Shown: positions 39,155 to 47,603, counted from the first letter of the stretch. The stretch is DNA of 64,000 nt from XN24 sp035514535 (GCA_035514535.1 DATKAZ010000048.1:3858-67857), one strand, 5' to 3'. Translations and numbers: made by a program. Notes: generated by a model not told the origin, from the letters alone.

Positions 39155-40624
39155 TTACGCGCCGCGGCGGGTTGCCACAAGGCCGGCCACGCCGGACTCG
39201 AGTGCCTCGCGCCAGCGCGTATAGCGCGACTGCAACGCGGCGTTCACCTGCGGCGCGAAGCAGGTCGGCACGATCTCGCCGCGCGCGACGTTGCCGCTCA
39301 GGAGCCACGCGAGGCCTCGCGCCGTCGCCTCCACGTCGGCGGGACGCTCCACGATCAGGCCGCTCAGGTCGGACAGTCGCTCGCACACGCCGGCGAAGCG
39401 CGCAATCCCGCCGCTGACGATGATCCGCCGCGCGACGTCGGCCTGCCCGCCGGGTGATTCACGCATCGCCTCGATGTTCCGCTGCAGCAGGAAAACGATG
39501 CTCTCGAGCACCGCGACGGCGTGCTCGGCCAGGCTCCCCGCCCTGCTGAAGCGAATCGGACAATCGGCCACCCAGTACGGCGCACCCAGCCCGCCGACGC
39601 CATTGATGAACAGCGGCGGATCGTCGCTCTCGTCGAGCCAGCGCGGCGCGCTCTCCAGCAGCGTGTCGATCGGCACGCCGCGCTCGCTCGCCAGCCACTC
39701 CAGGGCCGCCCCCGCGCCGTTCACCGTTCCCTCGAGCACGCCGACGCTGTGATCTTCGTCCTGCCAGGCCACGCTGTGCAACAGGCCCGGCACGTCGGGA
39801 GGCGCACCGGCGACCAGCCGCTGCACGAATGCGCCGGTACCGATGTTCACGAACAGCGTGTCGCCCCGGGGTGCGCCCCATGCAAACAGCGCTGCCGACT
39901 GGTCGCCTGTCATCGCCTGCAGCGGAATCCGCTGCCCGCCTGCCTGCAGCGTACCGAATGCATGACGGCTCGGCACACAGCGCGGCAGCGACGATTCCGG
40001 CAGTCCGCAGGCCGCCAGCATCTTCGCCGACCAGTCATGTGTACGCACATCCCACAACAGCGTGCGCGAGGCATTCGCGGGATCGACCAGGAATGGCCGC
40101 TCCTCCAGCAGCCGATGCAATACGAAGCTTGCCAGCGGCCCGCAGCAAAGACGTCCCTCGGCCAGCGCGCGGCGCACCGCCGGCAGCTCATCGAGGCACC
40201 AGCGCAGCTTGCTCGCGCCGTAGTGCGGCGATGCCACGAGACCCGTGATCCGCCGCAGCCTGTCCGGGTCGAATGCCTGCGCTGCGAGCCAGGCGGCGTT
40301 GCGCCTGTCCTGCCACGACAGCACCGGGGAAAGTGCCTCTCCCGTCCGGCGGTCCCAGCAGACGACGCTCGAGCGCTGGATCGCGAGCCCCGCCGCGTCG
40401 ATCCCGGCCGCGGCGAGGTCCGGCGCGGCGAGCACGGCTGCGATCGCGCGGCGCAGCGAATCCACCACTTCGTTCGCATCATGCTCGACCCAGTCCGCGC
40501 GCGGCCGCCGCACCGCCAGCGGTGCCTCGCGCGCCGCCAGCAACTCGCCGCCGGCGGCGAACACGAGCGCCTTGCTGGCGTGGCTGCCCTGGTCCAGGAC
40601 GAGGTAGTGTGGTGTCTTGCCCAT
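39155..40624 (-). CDS. FGGY-family carbohydrate kinase (glycerol kinase-like)
   Basis: A 489-residue cytosolic kinase with two actin-like ATPase domains. It starts YLVLDQGSHASKALVF (phosphate 1), has WVEHDANEV and SWQDRRNAAW in the N-domain, MTGDQSAALFAWGAPRGDTL, NIGTGAFVQ, and VSGGIARFAGVCERLSDLSG in the C-domain. Members phosphorylate sugars or polyols; the nearest look is glycerol kinase, but the substrate is not certain. It is the third gene of a minus-strand set starting at ubiT (ubiT, serine hydrolase, this kinase, membrane protein), 26 bases after the hydrolase. Confidence 0.85.
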   Translation of the reverse strand: MGKTPHYLVLDQGSHASKALVFAAGGELLAAREAPLAVRRPRADWVEHDANEVVDSLRRAIAAVLAAPDLAAAGIDAAGLAIQRSSVVCWDRRTGEALSPVLSWQDRRNAAWLAAQAFDPDRLRRITGLVASPHYGASKLRWCLDELPAVRRALAEGRLCCGPLASFVLHRLLEERPFLVDPANASRTLLWDVRTHDWSAKMLAACGLPESSLPRCVPSRHAFGTLQAGGQRIPLQAMTGDQSAALFAWGAPRGDTLFVNIGTGAFVQRLVAGAPPDVPGLLHSVAWQDEDHSVGVLEGTVNGAGAALEWLASERGVPIDTLLESAPRWLDESDDPPLFINGVGGLGAPYWVADCPIRFSRAGSLAEHAVAVLESIVFLLQRNIEAMRESPGGQADVARRIIVSGGIARFAGVCERLSDLSGLIVERPADVEATARGLAWLLSGNVARGEIVPTCFAPQVNAALQSRYTRWREALESGVAGLVATRRGA

Positions 40625-40650
40625 GCCCTCAGCAGACACGCTGCGCGGCG

Positions 40651-41805
40651 CTACTCGAGCGCGCCGAGGACGCGCTCGACGACGCCCGCCAGGTCGGGAA
40701 TCCAGCGCAGCACGATGACCAGGTCGTGCTGCTCGTCCACGTAGATGTGGTGTCCTCCGAAGCCGGCCGCGGCGAACGCACGCTCCGGCGCCGCCGGGAT
40801 GCGCGCGCGTTCCGGGTTCAGCCACCAGAGATAGCCGTAATCGGCGCGCCCCGGCGCCGGCGTGCGGATGGCTTCGAGCCACTCCGCCGGAAACAGCTGC
40901 TCGTCGCCCCAGCGGCCGCCGCGCAGGAACAGCAGTCCGAAGCGCGCGTGGTCCTCGGTCGAGATGAACAGACCACCGCCGAAGTGTCCCCCGCCGGATA
41001 CCGACTGCATCTTCAGGCCGTCGAGGTCGACCCAGGAATTCTCATAGCCATGCCAGCGCCAGGTCGTGCTCGCGCCGATGGGATCCATGATGCGCCGCTT
41101 CAGGACCTGCGGCAGGGGCTCGCGAAATAGCTCCAACAGACTCAGCGCGAGCAGGTTGACGCGCACGTCGTTGTACTTGTAGCGCGTGCCCGGCGGATGC
41201 AGCGGCCGCTGCTCCGGATCCTCGCCCTCCGGGCGGTCGGCCCAGTCGGGGATGTCCCACAGCGTGCCCGACCAGTCCGAGCTCTGGTTCAGCAGGTGCC
41301 GCCAGGTGATCCTGCCGTTGTGCGCGCCCGCGAAATGGCCGCCCGTGACGTAGCGCGCGACCGGCTCGTCGAGATCGGCGATCAGCCCGTCGGCCAGCGC
41401 CAGGGCCGCCAGCGTGGACAGGTAGCTCTTGGCGACGCTGAAAGTCATGTCCACACGCCGCGTGTCGCCCCAGTGCGCGACGAGCTTGCCATGGCGCAGG
41501 ATCATGCCGCTGTCCGCGTCGCGCGTGCCCGTCGGACCGAAGATGCGGAACCCCGGCTCCCGCGGCGCGAAATGCGCCGTGATGATCTCGCGCAGGTCGG
41601 CCGGCTCGGCGACGGCGTTCGCGCGCGCCCACTCGACAGCCGCGCCCAGGCGATCCGGGTCGAAGCCTGCATCCGCCGGGTCGGCGGCCCCCCACTGGCC
41701 GCGCGGCGGCGAATAGTCGACGGCCAACGCTGCATGGGCCAGCAGGAAAAGCGCCCAGGCGGCCAGGCCACGGGCGCTGCGCACGTGCTGCGCAAGGGCA
41801 TTCAT
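40651..41805 (-). CDS. Secreted serine hydrolase of the beta-lactamase/penicillin-binding-protein family
   Basis: A 384-residue protein with a signal peptide (GLAAWALFLLAHAALA). The active-site SxxK is SVAKSYLS, and the second motif is YKYNDVRVN (Tyr-x-Asn type). HFGGGLFISTEDHARFGLLF and GHHIYVDEQHDLVIV are class C-like esterase features. The family includes esterases, D-amino-acid peptidases and beta-lactamases; nothing here selects one. It lies between ubiT (16 bases) and the kinase (26 bases). Confidence 0.82.
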   Translation of the reverse strand: MNALAQHVRSARGLAAWALFLLAHAALAVDYSPPRGQWGAADPADAGFDPDRLGAAVEWARANAVAEPADLREIITAHFAPREPGFRIFGPTGTRDADSGMILRHGKLVAHWGDTRRVDMTFSVAKSYLSTLAALALADGLIADLDEPVARYVTGGHFAGAHNGRITWRHLLNQSSDWSGTLWDIPDWADRPEGEDPEQRPLHPPGTRYKYNDVRVNLLALSLLELFREPLPQVLKRRIMDPIGASTTWRWHGYENSWVDLDGLKMQSVSGGGHFGGGLFISTEDHARFGLLFLRGGRWGDEQLFPAEWLEAIRTPAPGRADYGYLWWLNPERARIPAAPERAFAAAGFGGHHIYVDEQHDLVIVLRWIPDLAGVVERVLGALE

Positions 41806-41821
41806 GATCGACGACTCCGCT

Positions 41822-42307
41822 TCAGCGACTCAGTTCACTCATTTTGCCGGCGACGGCACGAAATGTCCTGAGCGCGTGCCGCAACGGCCCGGGCAGCTGC
41901 TCTTCGTCAAGGCCGTCGAGAAAGTTCTTCACGCCCAGGCCAAGCTCCGTGTCCCCTTCGATGACCAGCCGGCGCTGGAAGAACAGCGTGTCCGGATCCT
42001 CGAGTCTGCCCGTCATCGCCAGGAAGGCGGCCGTGCCACCGCGAATCGTCACGTCCGCGGGATGATCCCGCTCGAGCACGCGCAGCCGTCCGCCGCCGAG
42101 CATGATCGGCCAGCGCCAGCCGGCGTCGTCAATCTCGATCGCCAGGCAGCGCCCGGCGAGAAAATCGAGGTCTCCCCGGGCCACATTTCGCGTGAAGACC
42201 TGCTGTAGCGCGATCTCGAGCGGGCCGCGCTGCACGGGATGCGGTACGAGACGCAGCGGCCGGGCGACGAGCGGCATTACTGTTTCGAACTTCGGCATGC
42301 GCATCAT
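41822..42307 (-). CDS. ubiT: Ubiquinone biosynthesis accessory factor UbiT (SCP2 lipid-binding domain)
   Basis: A 161-residue protein of the SCP2/YhbT family. RGPLEIALQQVFTRNVARGD and LDFLAGRCLAIEIDD start the fold, ADVTIRGGTAAFLAMTGRLE and RLVIEGDTELGLGVKNFLDG complete it. UbiT binds lipids such as ubiquinone intermediates and is needed with UbiU and UbiV for oxygen-independent ubiquinone synthesis in E. coli. It is divergent from ubiUV here with an FNR box between. The start MM at 42307/42304 is not decided. Confidence 0.9.
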   Translation of the reverse strand: MMRMPKFETVMPLVARPLRLVPHPVQRGPLEIALQQVFTRNVARGDLDFLAGRCLAIEIDDAGWRWPIMLGGGRLRVLERDHPADVTIRGGTAAFLAMTGRLEDPDTLFFQRRLVIEGDTELGLGVKNFLDGLDEEQLPGPLRHALRTFRAVAGKMSELSR

Positions 42308-42330
42308 GTAGAACTCCGCGAGGCTCGGCC

Positions 42331-42336
42331 AAGATA
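42331..42336 (-). promoter_or_regulatory. Possible -10 element of ubiT
   Basis: On the minus strand TATCTT (42336-42331) lies about where a -10 hexamer would sit if the FNR box at 42358-42371 activated ubiT from a position near -41. Start of transcription would be near 42324, 17 bases before the ATG. The hexamer matches TATAAT at four positions. Confidence 0.4.
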
Positions 42337-42357
42337 ACGTATCGCCTCGCAGCCTGT

Positions 42358-42371
42358 TTGATTTCGATCAA
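42358..42371. promoter_or_regulatory. Perfect FNR/ANR box between ubiT and ubiU
   Basis: The sequence TTGATTTCGATCAA is a perfect match to TTGAT-N4-ATCAA, the binding site of the oxygen-sensing regulator FNR/ANR. Its centre (42364.5) is 41.5 bases upstream of the start predicted from the TATCCT hexamer at 42394-42399, the exact class II activator spacing for ubiU. Distance to ubiT on the other side is nearly the same. It gives an oxygen-controlled switch to genes for oxygen-independent ubiquinone synthesis. Confidence 0.85.
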
Positions 42372-42393
42372 GGCCGCCGTGCGCCCGGCTGGC

Positions 42394-42399
42394 TATCCT
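42394..42399 (+). promoter_or_regulatory. -10 element of ubiUV
   Basis: TATCCT lies 22 bases after the FNR box. It places transcription start near 42406 and the box at -41.5. There is no good -35, as expected for an FNR-dependent promoter. GGAGG at 42421-42425 is the ubiU ribosome site. Confidence 0.6.
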
Positions 42400-42429
42400 G
42401 CCCGTTCATCCGTGTCGACGGGAGGTCGC

Positions 42430-43425
42430 GTGGAATTGCTCTGTCCTGCGGGAAACCTGCCATCGCTGCGCGCCGCTGTCGACGCGGGCGCAGACTCAGT
42501 CTATCTCGGCTTCCGGGATGCGACCAACGCGCGGCATTTCGCCGGGCTGAACTTCAGCGACGAGGACATCGCGTGCGGCATCCGCTACGCACACGACCGG
42601 CGCTGCAAGGTGCTCGTCGCCCTGAATACCTATCCCCAGCCATCCGGCTGGGCGCAATGGACCCGCGCCGTGGACCGCGCCGCGGAACTGGGCGCGGATG
42701 CGCTCATCATCGCCGACACGGGCCTGCTCGATTACGCCGCCGAGCGCTGGCCTGACCTCGAGCGACACCTCTCGGTGCAGGCCTCCGCCACCAACCCGGA
42801 AGCGCTGCAGCTGTACCATCGCCTGTTCGGCATCAGCCGCGCGGTGCTGCCGCGCGTGTTGTCGGTCCAGCAGGTAGCGCACGTGGCCGCGCAATCCCCG
42901 GTGCCCGTCGAGGTGTTCGGCTTCGGCAGCCTGTGCGTCATGGTCGAAGGCCGCTGCCTGCTGTCCAGCTACCTGACGGGACGCTCCCCGAATACGTACG
43001 GCGCCTGCTCGCCGGGCTCGCATGTCCGCTGGCAGGCGACGCCGGCCGGCCTCGAGTCGCGCCTCAACGGCGTGCTGATCGACCTTTACGGCCCCGGCGA
43101 GAACGCGGCCTACCCGACCTTGTGTAAGGGCCGCTTCCAGGTCGGCGAGCACACCTACTATGCGCTCGAGGAACCCAGCAGCCTGAATTCGCTCGAGCTG
43201 CTGCCGCAGCTCTACCGCGCCGGAGTCGCTGCCATCAAGGTCGAAGGCCGGCAACGCAGCCCCGCCTATGTCGCGCAGGTCACGGCCGTGATGCGCGCCG
43301 CCATCGATGCGTGCGTCGCGAATCCCGACGAATTCCGGCCCGCGCCGGCGTGGCAGAACGCGCTCGCCGCCGTGTCGGAAGGCACGCAGACGACGCTCGG
43401 GGCCTACCACCGGTCATGGCAATGA
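42430..43425 (+). CDS. ubiU: UbiU, Fe-S protein of oxygen-independent ubiquinone synthesis (U32 family)
   Basis: A 331-residue protein starting at a GTG: VELLCPAGNLPSLRAAVDAG. Family motifs are ADSVYLGFRDATNARHFAGL and VFGFGSLCVMVEGRCLLSSY. The four cysteines of the 4Fe-4S cluster are visible: GSLC, GRC, YGAC (in NTYGACSPG) and TLC (PTLCKGRF). UbiU and UbiV form a complex needed for hydroxylation steps of ubiquinone synthesis without oxygen, with prephenate as oxygen donor in E. coli. GGAGG is four bases before the GTG. It overlaps ubiV by four bases. Confidence 0.93.
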   Translation: MELLCPAGNLPSLRAAVDAGADSVYLGFRDATNARHFAGLNFSDEDIACGIRYAHDRRCKVLVALNTYPQPSGWAQWTRAVDRAAELGADALIIADTGLLDYAAERWPDLERHLSVQASATNPEALQLYHRLFGISRAVLPRVLSVQQVAHVAAQSPVPVEVFGFGSLCVMVEGRCLLSSYLTGRSPNTYGACSPGSHVRWQATPAGLESRLNGVLIDLYGPGENAAYPTLCKGRFQVGEHTYYALEEPSSLNSLELLPQLYRAGVAAIKVEGRQRSPAYVAQVTAVMRAAIDACVANPDEFRPAPAWQNALAAVSEGTQTTLGAYHRSWQ

Positions 43426-44309
43426 AGCTCGCGCTCGGCCCCCTGCAGTACTTCTGGCCGCGCGAGCGCGTCCTGTCGTTTTACGCCGACGCCGCGGCCT
43501 GGCCGGTCGAGATTATCTACCTCGGTGAAATCGTGTGCCCCAAGCGCCGCGAGCTGCGCCTCGAGGACTGGCTGGAAATCGGCGCCCTGCTGGCAGACAG
43601 TGGCAAGGAAGTCGTGCTGTCGAGCCTCACGCTGCTCGAGGCGGGCTCGGAGCTCGGTGCGCTGAAGCGATTGTGCCGCAACGGCCGCTTCGCGGTCGAG
43701 GCGAACGACATGGCGGCGGTGAGCATCCTTGCACGGGAGCAGCGACCATTCGTCGGCGGTCCCACGCTGAACGTGTACAACTCGCGCACCCTTGCGCTGC
43801 TCGCCCAGGCGGGCATGACGCGCTGGGTGCTGCCGCTGGAACTGTCGGGGGCGACGGCCGCGGCACTCATCAAGGCGGCGCCCGCGCAGTGCCCTTGCGA
43901 GGTGTTCGCCTGGGGTCGACTGCCGCTCGCCTGGTCCGCGCGCTGCTACACCGCCCGCGCGGAGGACCGGCCGAAGGACCGTTGCGAGCTCGCCTGCATT
44001 GCCGATCCCGACGGCAGGCTGATACGCACGCGGGAGGACGAGCCCTTCCTGGTGTTGAACGGCATCCAGACGCAGTCCGCGCTGACACAGGACCTCGCAC
44101 CCTGGATCGGCGAGCTGCGCGCGGCCGGCATGGGGGTGCTGCGCCTGAGCCCGCAGTCTGCCGGCATGGCGGAAGTCGTAAGCCGTTTCGATGCACTGCG
44201 CCGCGGCGCCGGCGGGCCAGGCGCGCTCGAGGAACTCGCGGCATTGGCGCCCGTCGGCACCTGCGACGGCTACTGGCGCGGCGCGCCCGGCTTCAGCGTC
44301 GGCTCATGA
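43422..44309 (+). CDS. ubiV: UbiV, Fe-S protein of oxygen-independent ubiquinone synthesis (U32 family)
   Basis: A 295-residue protein starting MKLALGPLQYFWPRERVLSF, the standard UbiV N-terminus. IYLGEIVCPKRRELRLEDWL has the first cluster Cys, and CYTARAEDRPKDRCELAC the other three. It pairs with UbiU. ATGA overlap with the ubiU stop shows translational coupling. An ATG six bases upstream would add two residues. Its end overlaps by six bases the end of the convergent membrane-protein gene. Confidence 0.93.
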   Translation: MKLALGPLQYFWPRERVLSFYADAAAWPVEIIYLGEIVCPKRRELRLEDWLEIGALLADSGKEVVLSSLTLLEAGSELGALKRLCRNGRFAVEANDMAAVSILAREQRPFVGGPTLNVYNSRTLALLAQAGMTRWVLPLELSGATAAALIKAAPAQCPCEVFAWGRLPLAWSARCYTARAEDRPKDRCELACIADPDGRLIRTREDEPFLVLNGIQTQSALTQDLAPWIGELRAAGMGVLRLSPQSAGMAEVVSRFDALRRGAGGPGALEELAALAPVGTCDGYWRGAPGFSVGS

Positions 44310-45032
44310 TCCCAGCGCGACCGACCACGCGGTGAACGAACGCCACCACGCCCACCCGGGAATCAGGTTCCAGATCACGAGGTTTACCGCCCACAGGGCC
44401 GTGAACACGATGAACGGCGCGCGAAACCGTCCGTGCAGCCGGTCCCACGCGATCAAGCCGATGCCCAGGAGGCCGGTCAAAAACTGCAAGTCGTAAAACC
44501 CGGGCGGCGGCCAGCCGAACCCTTCCGCGACCAGGTAGATCAGGCGGGAAAGCCCCGGGAACAGGAAGACGAGCCCCGTCGCGATCATGTAGCGCGCATG
44601 CAGCTGGACGTCCTTGCGATGGACGATCGCCAGCGCGTAGAGGAGGCCGAACAGCAGCGCGTTGAACCAGCCGAACCAGTAGAGGCTCAGCATGAACGGC
44701 GCCATCGGGTCCGGCGCCGAGGAGATGTTGTGGATCGTCACGACGATGCCTGCCACGACCACCACCGGTGCGAGCACGAATGACACGCGGCCCAGCTGGC
44801 GATGCTGCAGTACCCTGCGTGCACGCATCAGCCACGCCTGGGTGATCAGGAGGCACACCCACAAGGTCATCGGCACGCCGTGGAAGTGGTGCGTGGCGTG
44901 CGGCCCGTCGAAGAATACGGCGAAGTATGTCCGCCAGAAGCCGGCGATGGAGATCGCGAGCAGCGCAATGAACCAGAAAACGACGTTCCTGAAGACGTTG
45001 ACCGGCCTCGTGGCGCCAAGTGTGTAGGCCAT
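44304..45032 (-). CDS. Uncharacterised multi-pass membrane protein
   Basis: A 242-residue protein with about seven membrane helices (for example VVFWFIALLAISIAGFWRTY; VPMTLWVCLLITQAWLMRAR; FVLAPVVVVAGIVVTIHNIS; FGWFNALLFGLLYALAIVHR). Histidines line the helices (HATHHFHGVPMT; QHRQLGRVS; LHARYMIAT) in a way that suggests heme or metal binding, but I do not recognise the family. The ATG at 45032 has AGGAGG upstream. It ends over the ubiV stop. Confidence 0.65.
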   Translation of the reverse strand: MAYTLGATRPVNVFRNVVFWFIALLAISIAGFWRTYFAVFFDGPHATHHFHGVPMTLWVCLLITQAWLMRARRVLQHRQLGRVSFVLAPVVVVAGIVVTIHNISSAPDPMAPFMLSLYWFGWFNALLFGLLYALAIVHRKDVQLHARYMIATGLVFLFPGLSRLIYLVAEGFGWPPPGFYDLQFLTGLLGIGLIAWDRLHGRFRAPFIVFTALWAVNLVIWNLIPGWAWWRSFTAWSVALGS

Positions 45033-45076
45033 CCCCCCCTCCTGTGCCCGTCTCCCCTGAATGAAAGAGCGGGTCG

Positions 45077-45601
45077 TTATCGTTCTGCGTTTCGATTGTG
45101 CGCCGGCTGCCAGCCCATTGCGAGTGCCCGCACGACGATCTGCGCGCACGCCGAGGCGTCCGAGGCGGCATCGTGATGGCGCAGCGGGATGCCCAGCCGC
45201 GCGCAGACCATGGGCAGTTTCGTCGGGTAGATGCCCCACACCTTGCGCGCGACCTGCACGGTACAGAGGAACGGCGTGTCCACCGAGGCGAGCCGATAGG
45301 TGCGGCAACACGCATCCAGGACCCCGCGATCGAACGGCGCGTTGTGGGCCGCCAGCCAGTCCACACCGTCGAGCCACGGTTCCAGGCGCGACCACGCCTG
45401 GTCGAAGGCCGGCGCATCCGCGACATCCTCCCAGCGCAGGCCGTGAATGTATGTAAACACGAACTGCTGCTCCGGGGGGCGGATCAGGAACGCATCTTCC
45501 GCCACCACGCGTCCGTCGTCGACGAGTGCCAAGCCGAGCGCGCACGCGCTGTCCGGCGTGTGGCAGGCCGTCTCGAAATCGAGGGCGAGGATGCGGGCCA
45601 T
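45077..45601 (-). CDS. 3'-5' exonuclease (DnaQ/RNase T-like DEDD family)
   Basis: A 174-residue cytosolic nuclease. Exo I is ALDFETACHT (Asp and Glu), Exo II is AHNAPFDRGVLDACC (Asp), and Exo III is HHDAASDASACA (His and Asp). FTYIHGLRWEDVADAPAFDQ is common in short DnaQ-like enzymes. It is too short to be a full Pol III epsilon subunit with a polymerase-binding tail, so a repair or RNA-trimming role is more likely. The ATG at 45601 is the family start. Confidence 0.87.
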   Translation of the reverse strand: MARILALDFETACHTPDSACALGLALVDDGRVVAEDAFLIRPPEQQFVFTYIHGLRWEDVADAPAFDQAWSRLEPWLDGVDWLAAHNAPFDRGVLDACCRTYRLASVDTPFLCTVQVARKVWGIYPTKLPMVCARLGIPLRHHDAASDASACAQIVVRALAMGWQPAHNRNAER

Positions 45602-45630
45602 GTCGGCAGATCGGGCGTTGCCTGGTGCCG

Positions 45631-46107
45631 CTATTGCTCCGCCGACCGCTTCATGATCATGCGAAACGGCATCTCCTCGCCATCGGGTGGGACCAGCTCC
45701 AGGGTGTCGCCTTCGACCACGGCGGAAACGGCGTCCGACTTGCCGTTTTGTACCATCTCGATGGTCAGGCGATTGCCCTTGGCCGACCACGTGCCTTCCA
45801 CCGTGTCGCTCTCGCCCATCATGCTGGTGGTGCTCGAGGCCGTCCCGTCTGTGTTCAGCGTCAGGCGCATCTCCATGGCGTCGAGCATGCCGGAGCCGAT
45901 CATCGCCATGCCGAACTCCATGGCTTCGCGCTCTTCGGAATCGTCGATCGCGGCGATCTCGGCGGCCATCGCGTCCTTGACGACCTGGATGTCGAGCTCC
46001 CAGGTCCCCGCGTGGCTTGCCGTCTCGGGTTTGCCGCAACCCTGCAGTGTTGCCGCCCCGAGCAGCAAGGCGGTCAGCACGGTCATCAGTATGGTTATTC
46101 GTTTCAC
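45631..46107 (-). CDS. Small lipoprotein, lipocalin-like
   Basis: A 158-residue protein with a lipoprotein signal (MKRITILMTVLTALLLGAAT, then LQGC with the lipid-bearing Cys24). The rest looks like a small beta-barrel (AGTWELDIQVV; MRLTLNTDGTASSTTSMMGE; EGTWSAKGNRLTIEMVQNG), similar in pattern to lipocalin-like domains with the GTW start. No function can be given. It is 29 bases from the exonuclease gene on the same strand. Confidence 0.65.
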   Translation of the reverse strand: MKRITILMTVLTALLLGAATLQGCGKPETASHAGTWELDIQVVKDAMAAEIAAIDDSEEREAMEFGMAMIGSGMLDAMEMRLTLNTDGTASSTTSMMGESDTVEGTWSAKGNRLTIEMVQNGKSDAVSAVVEGDTLELVPPDGEEMPFRMIMKRSAEQ

Positions 46108-46225
46108 TGTCGTGCTGCCTCTCTTTGCATCGCGGGTTGAGACTAAGGATAGACCGCCGGCGGGACGCAGGAAACTCCTGCCATGTTATCGGGACGCTGG
46201 GCGGCAGGTGAGATAATAGGACCCT

Positions 46226-47173
46226 ATGAAACGAGTTGCATGGGCGGCCGCAGCCCTTTTGCTGGCGTTCGGCGCGGCTGGCGCCTTGTGGCTGGCCGAC
46301 CTTGCCCGGCCGCGCCACGGGGAGTTCGTCGAACGACGCGGCGTCCTGGTTGCGGCGGAAACCGCGGCCGCGGTCCACGAACCCGGCGGCTTCACGAGCC
46401 AGGCGGTCCGCCTCAGGTCAGACTCCGGGTTGCGCTTAGAGGCGCGCGTGCTCCGCCCCGAAGGACAGCACGATCCTCTGCCGATCATCGTGTTGCTCGC
46501 CGGCCATCGCACGGGCCAGGACGCGGTCGACCTCATCGGCCATCCCGGCGATATCGCCACGGTGGCGATCGATTACCCCTACCATGGCTCGACCGACGTC
46601 CGCTCAAGCGCGAGTTTTTTCCGCAGTATCCGGGACATCCAGCGTGCCCTGCTCGATACCCCGCCCGCGGCCTCGCTCGTGCTCGACTGGCTGGAGACCG
46701 AGCCGTGGGCGGATACGGGTCGCGTCGAACTGGTCGGCGTGAGCTTTGGCGCACCGTTCGTCGCCGTGGCGGGGGCGCTCGACGAGCGCTTCCGGCGCGT
46801 GTGGTTCATTCACGGCGGCGCCGGAAACCGCGGCTGGATCGAGCACAACCTGGGGGAGCGCATTCCGCAGGGCTGGTTGCGCCCGCTGGTGGCGTCGCTC
46901 GTGCACCTGCTTGTGTACGGCAATTCCTTCGACACCGAGGACTGGGTGGCCCGCATCGCACCTCGCCCGGTGGTGATCATCGGAGCGCGCGACGACGAAC
47001 AGCTGCCCGAGTACAAGGTCGAAAAGCTGTATGCTGCAGCGCGAGAACCGAAGGAACTGCTGTGGACCGAAGGCGGCCACGTGGACCCGCGTCGCGCAGA
47101 CCTCGTCCGAGCATTGCTCGAGATCGTTCGGGAGCGGGTTGATCGGCGCCAGGCCGGCGCCGCCGTGCCCTGA
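46226..47173 (+). CDS. Alpha/beta hydrolase with N-terminal membrane anchor
   Basis: A 315-residue protein. One hydrophobic N-terminal segment (VAWAAAALLLAFGAAGALWL) precedes an alpha/beta-hydrolase domain. The oxyanion region is VLLAGHRTGQD, the nucleophile elbow GVSFGAP (Ser near residue 173), the Asp in GARDDEQLP and the His in EGGHVDP. It belongs to the dienelactone-hydrolase/peptidase S9-like group; the substrate is unknown. AGGA five bases before the ATG and a GATAAT upstream fit a single-gene promoter. Confidence 0.75.
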   Translation: MKRVAWAAAALLLAFGAAGALWLADLARPRHGEFVERRGVLVAAETAAAVHEPGGFTSQAVRLRSDSGLRLEARVLRPEGQHDPLPIIVLLAGHRTGQDAVDLIGHPGDIATVAIDYPYHGSTDVRSSASFFRSIRDIQRALLDTPPAASLVLDWLETEPWADTGRVELVGVSFGAPFVAVAGALDERFRRVWFIHGGAGNRGWIEHNLGERIPQGWLRPLVASLVHLLVYGNSFDTEDWVARIAPRPVVIIGARDDEQLPEYKVEKLYAAAREPKELLWTEGGHVDPRRADLVRALLEIVRERVDRRQAGAAVP

Positions 47174-47519
47174 GCTGGAAACCTGAATAAGGGAAAACAC
47201 CTAGGGACAGGCGTCCCGCGCCGGCCTATTTTCAGGTGGCACGCGAACGGATTTGAAGGCAGCGCGCAACCCGGCGAGTCGGCCGGTAGCAGGCCTCAGT
47301 CGAGCCCAGCGCACGCGTAAGACCTGCGGCATCTTGCGCCATTCCGTCCGCTGCAGGCGGTGCACGACCATGCACCCGGGCAACGCACCGAGCAAAGCCG
47401 CGAAGCGGCCTCTGGTGCACCGCGGTAACAGACCGCGAAAACGAACCCGGATGCCGGCATGAGTCCCACGCGCCGTGACCGAAAGGGGTCGGTTCCGCCG
47501 GCCCCTTTCTTTGTAAGAT
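47174..47519. other. Gene-free, structured stretch (possible small RNA)
   Basis: No convincing gene. ACCTGAATAAGG near 47181 and CCTATTTTCAGGT near 47225 can pair, with GGGACAGGCGTCCC between. Further in, GGTGCACGACCATGCACC and GCCGCGAAGCGGC form hairpins, and the stretch ends in a good intrinsic terminator (47481-47512). It could be a long 3' untranslated end of the hydrolase mRNA or an independent RNA of roughly 150-250 bases. I know no family it matches. Confidence 0.3.
47481..47512 (+). terminator. Intrinsic (rho-independent) terminator
   Basis: GAAAGGGGTCGG (47481-47492) pairs with CCGGCCCCTTTC (47498-47509), a 12-bp stem with one T-G pair and a five-base loop TTCCG, followed by TTT. 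It would end transcription from the plus strand before slyX. Confidence 0.7.
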
Positions 47520-47582
47520 GGGGACACTGCTGAATCGGCCGATTCAGCAGTGTCCCCATTCGGCCCATTGAGCAGTGTCCCC
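47520..47582. repeat. GGGGACA palindrome D with extra half unit, before slyX
   Basis: A perfect 38-base palindrome (47520-47557) with arms GGGGACACTGCTGAATCGG is followed by a lone half unit GAGCAGTGTCCCC (47570-47582). It is the longest copy of the family at 28709, 31560 and 31842. It lies on the slyX ribosome-site side and overlaps an alternative GTG start of slyX at 47550. Confidence 0.8.
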
Positions 47583-47603
47583 GTTGGACCCATTGGAACC
47601 CCA

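Noticed and set aside
42358..42429. An earlier TTG start for ubiU
   Set aside because: It would begin inside the FNR box and promoter; the GTG at 42430 has GGAGG and matches the family N-terminus.
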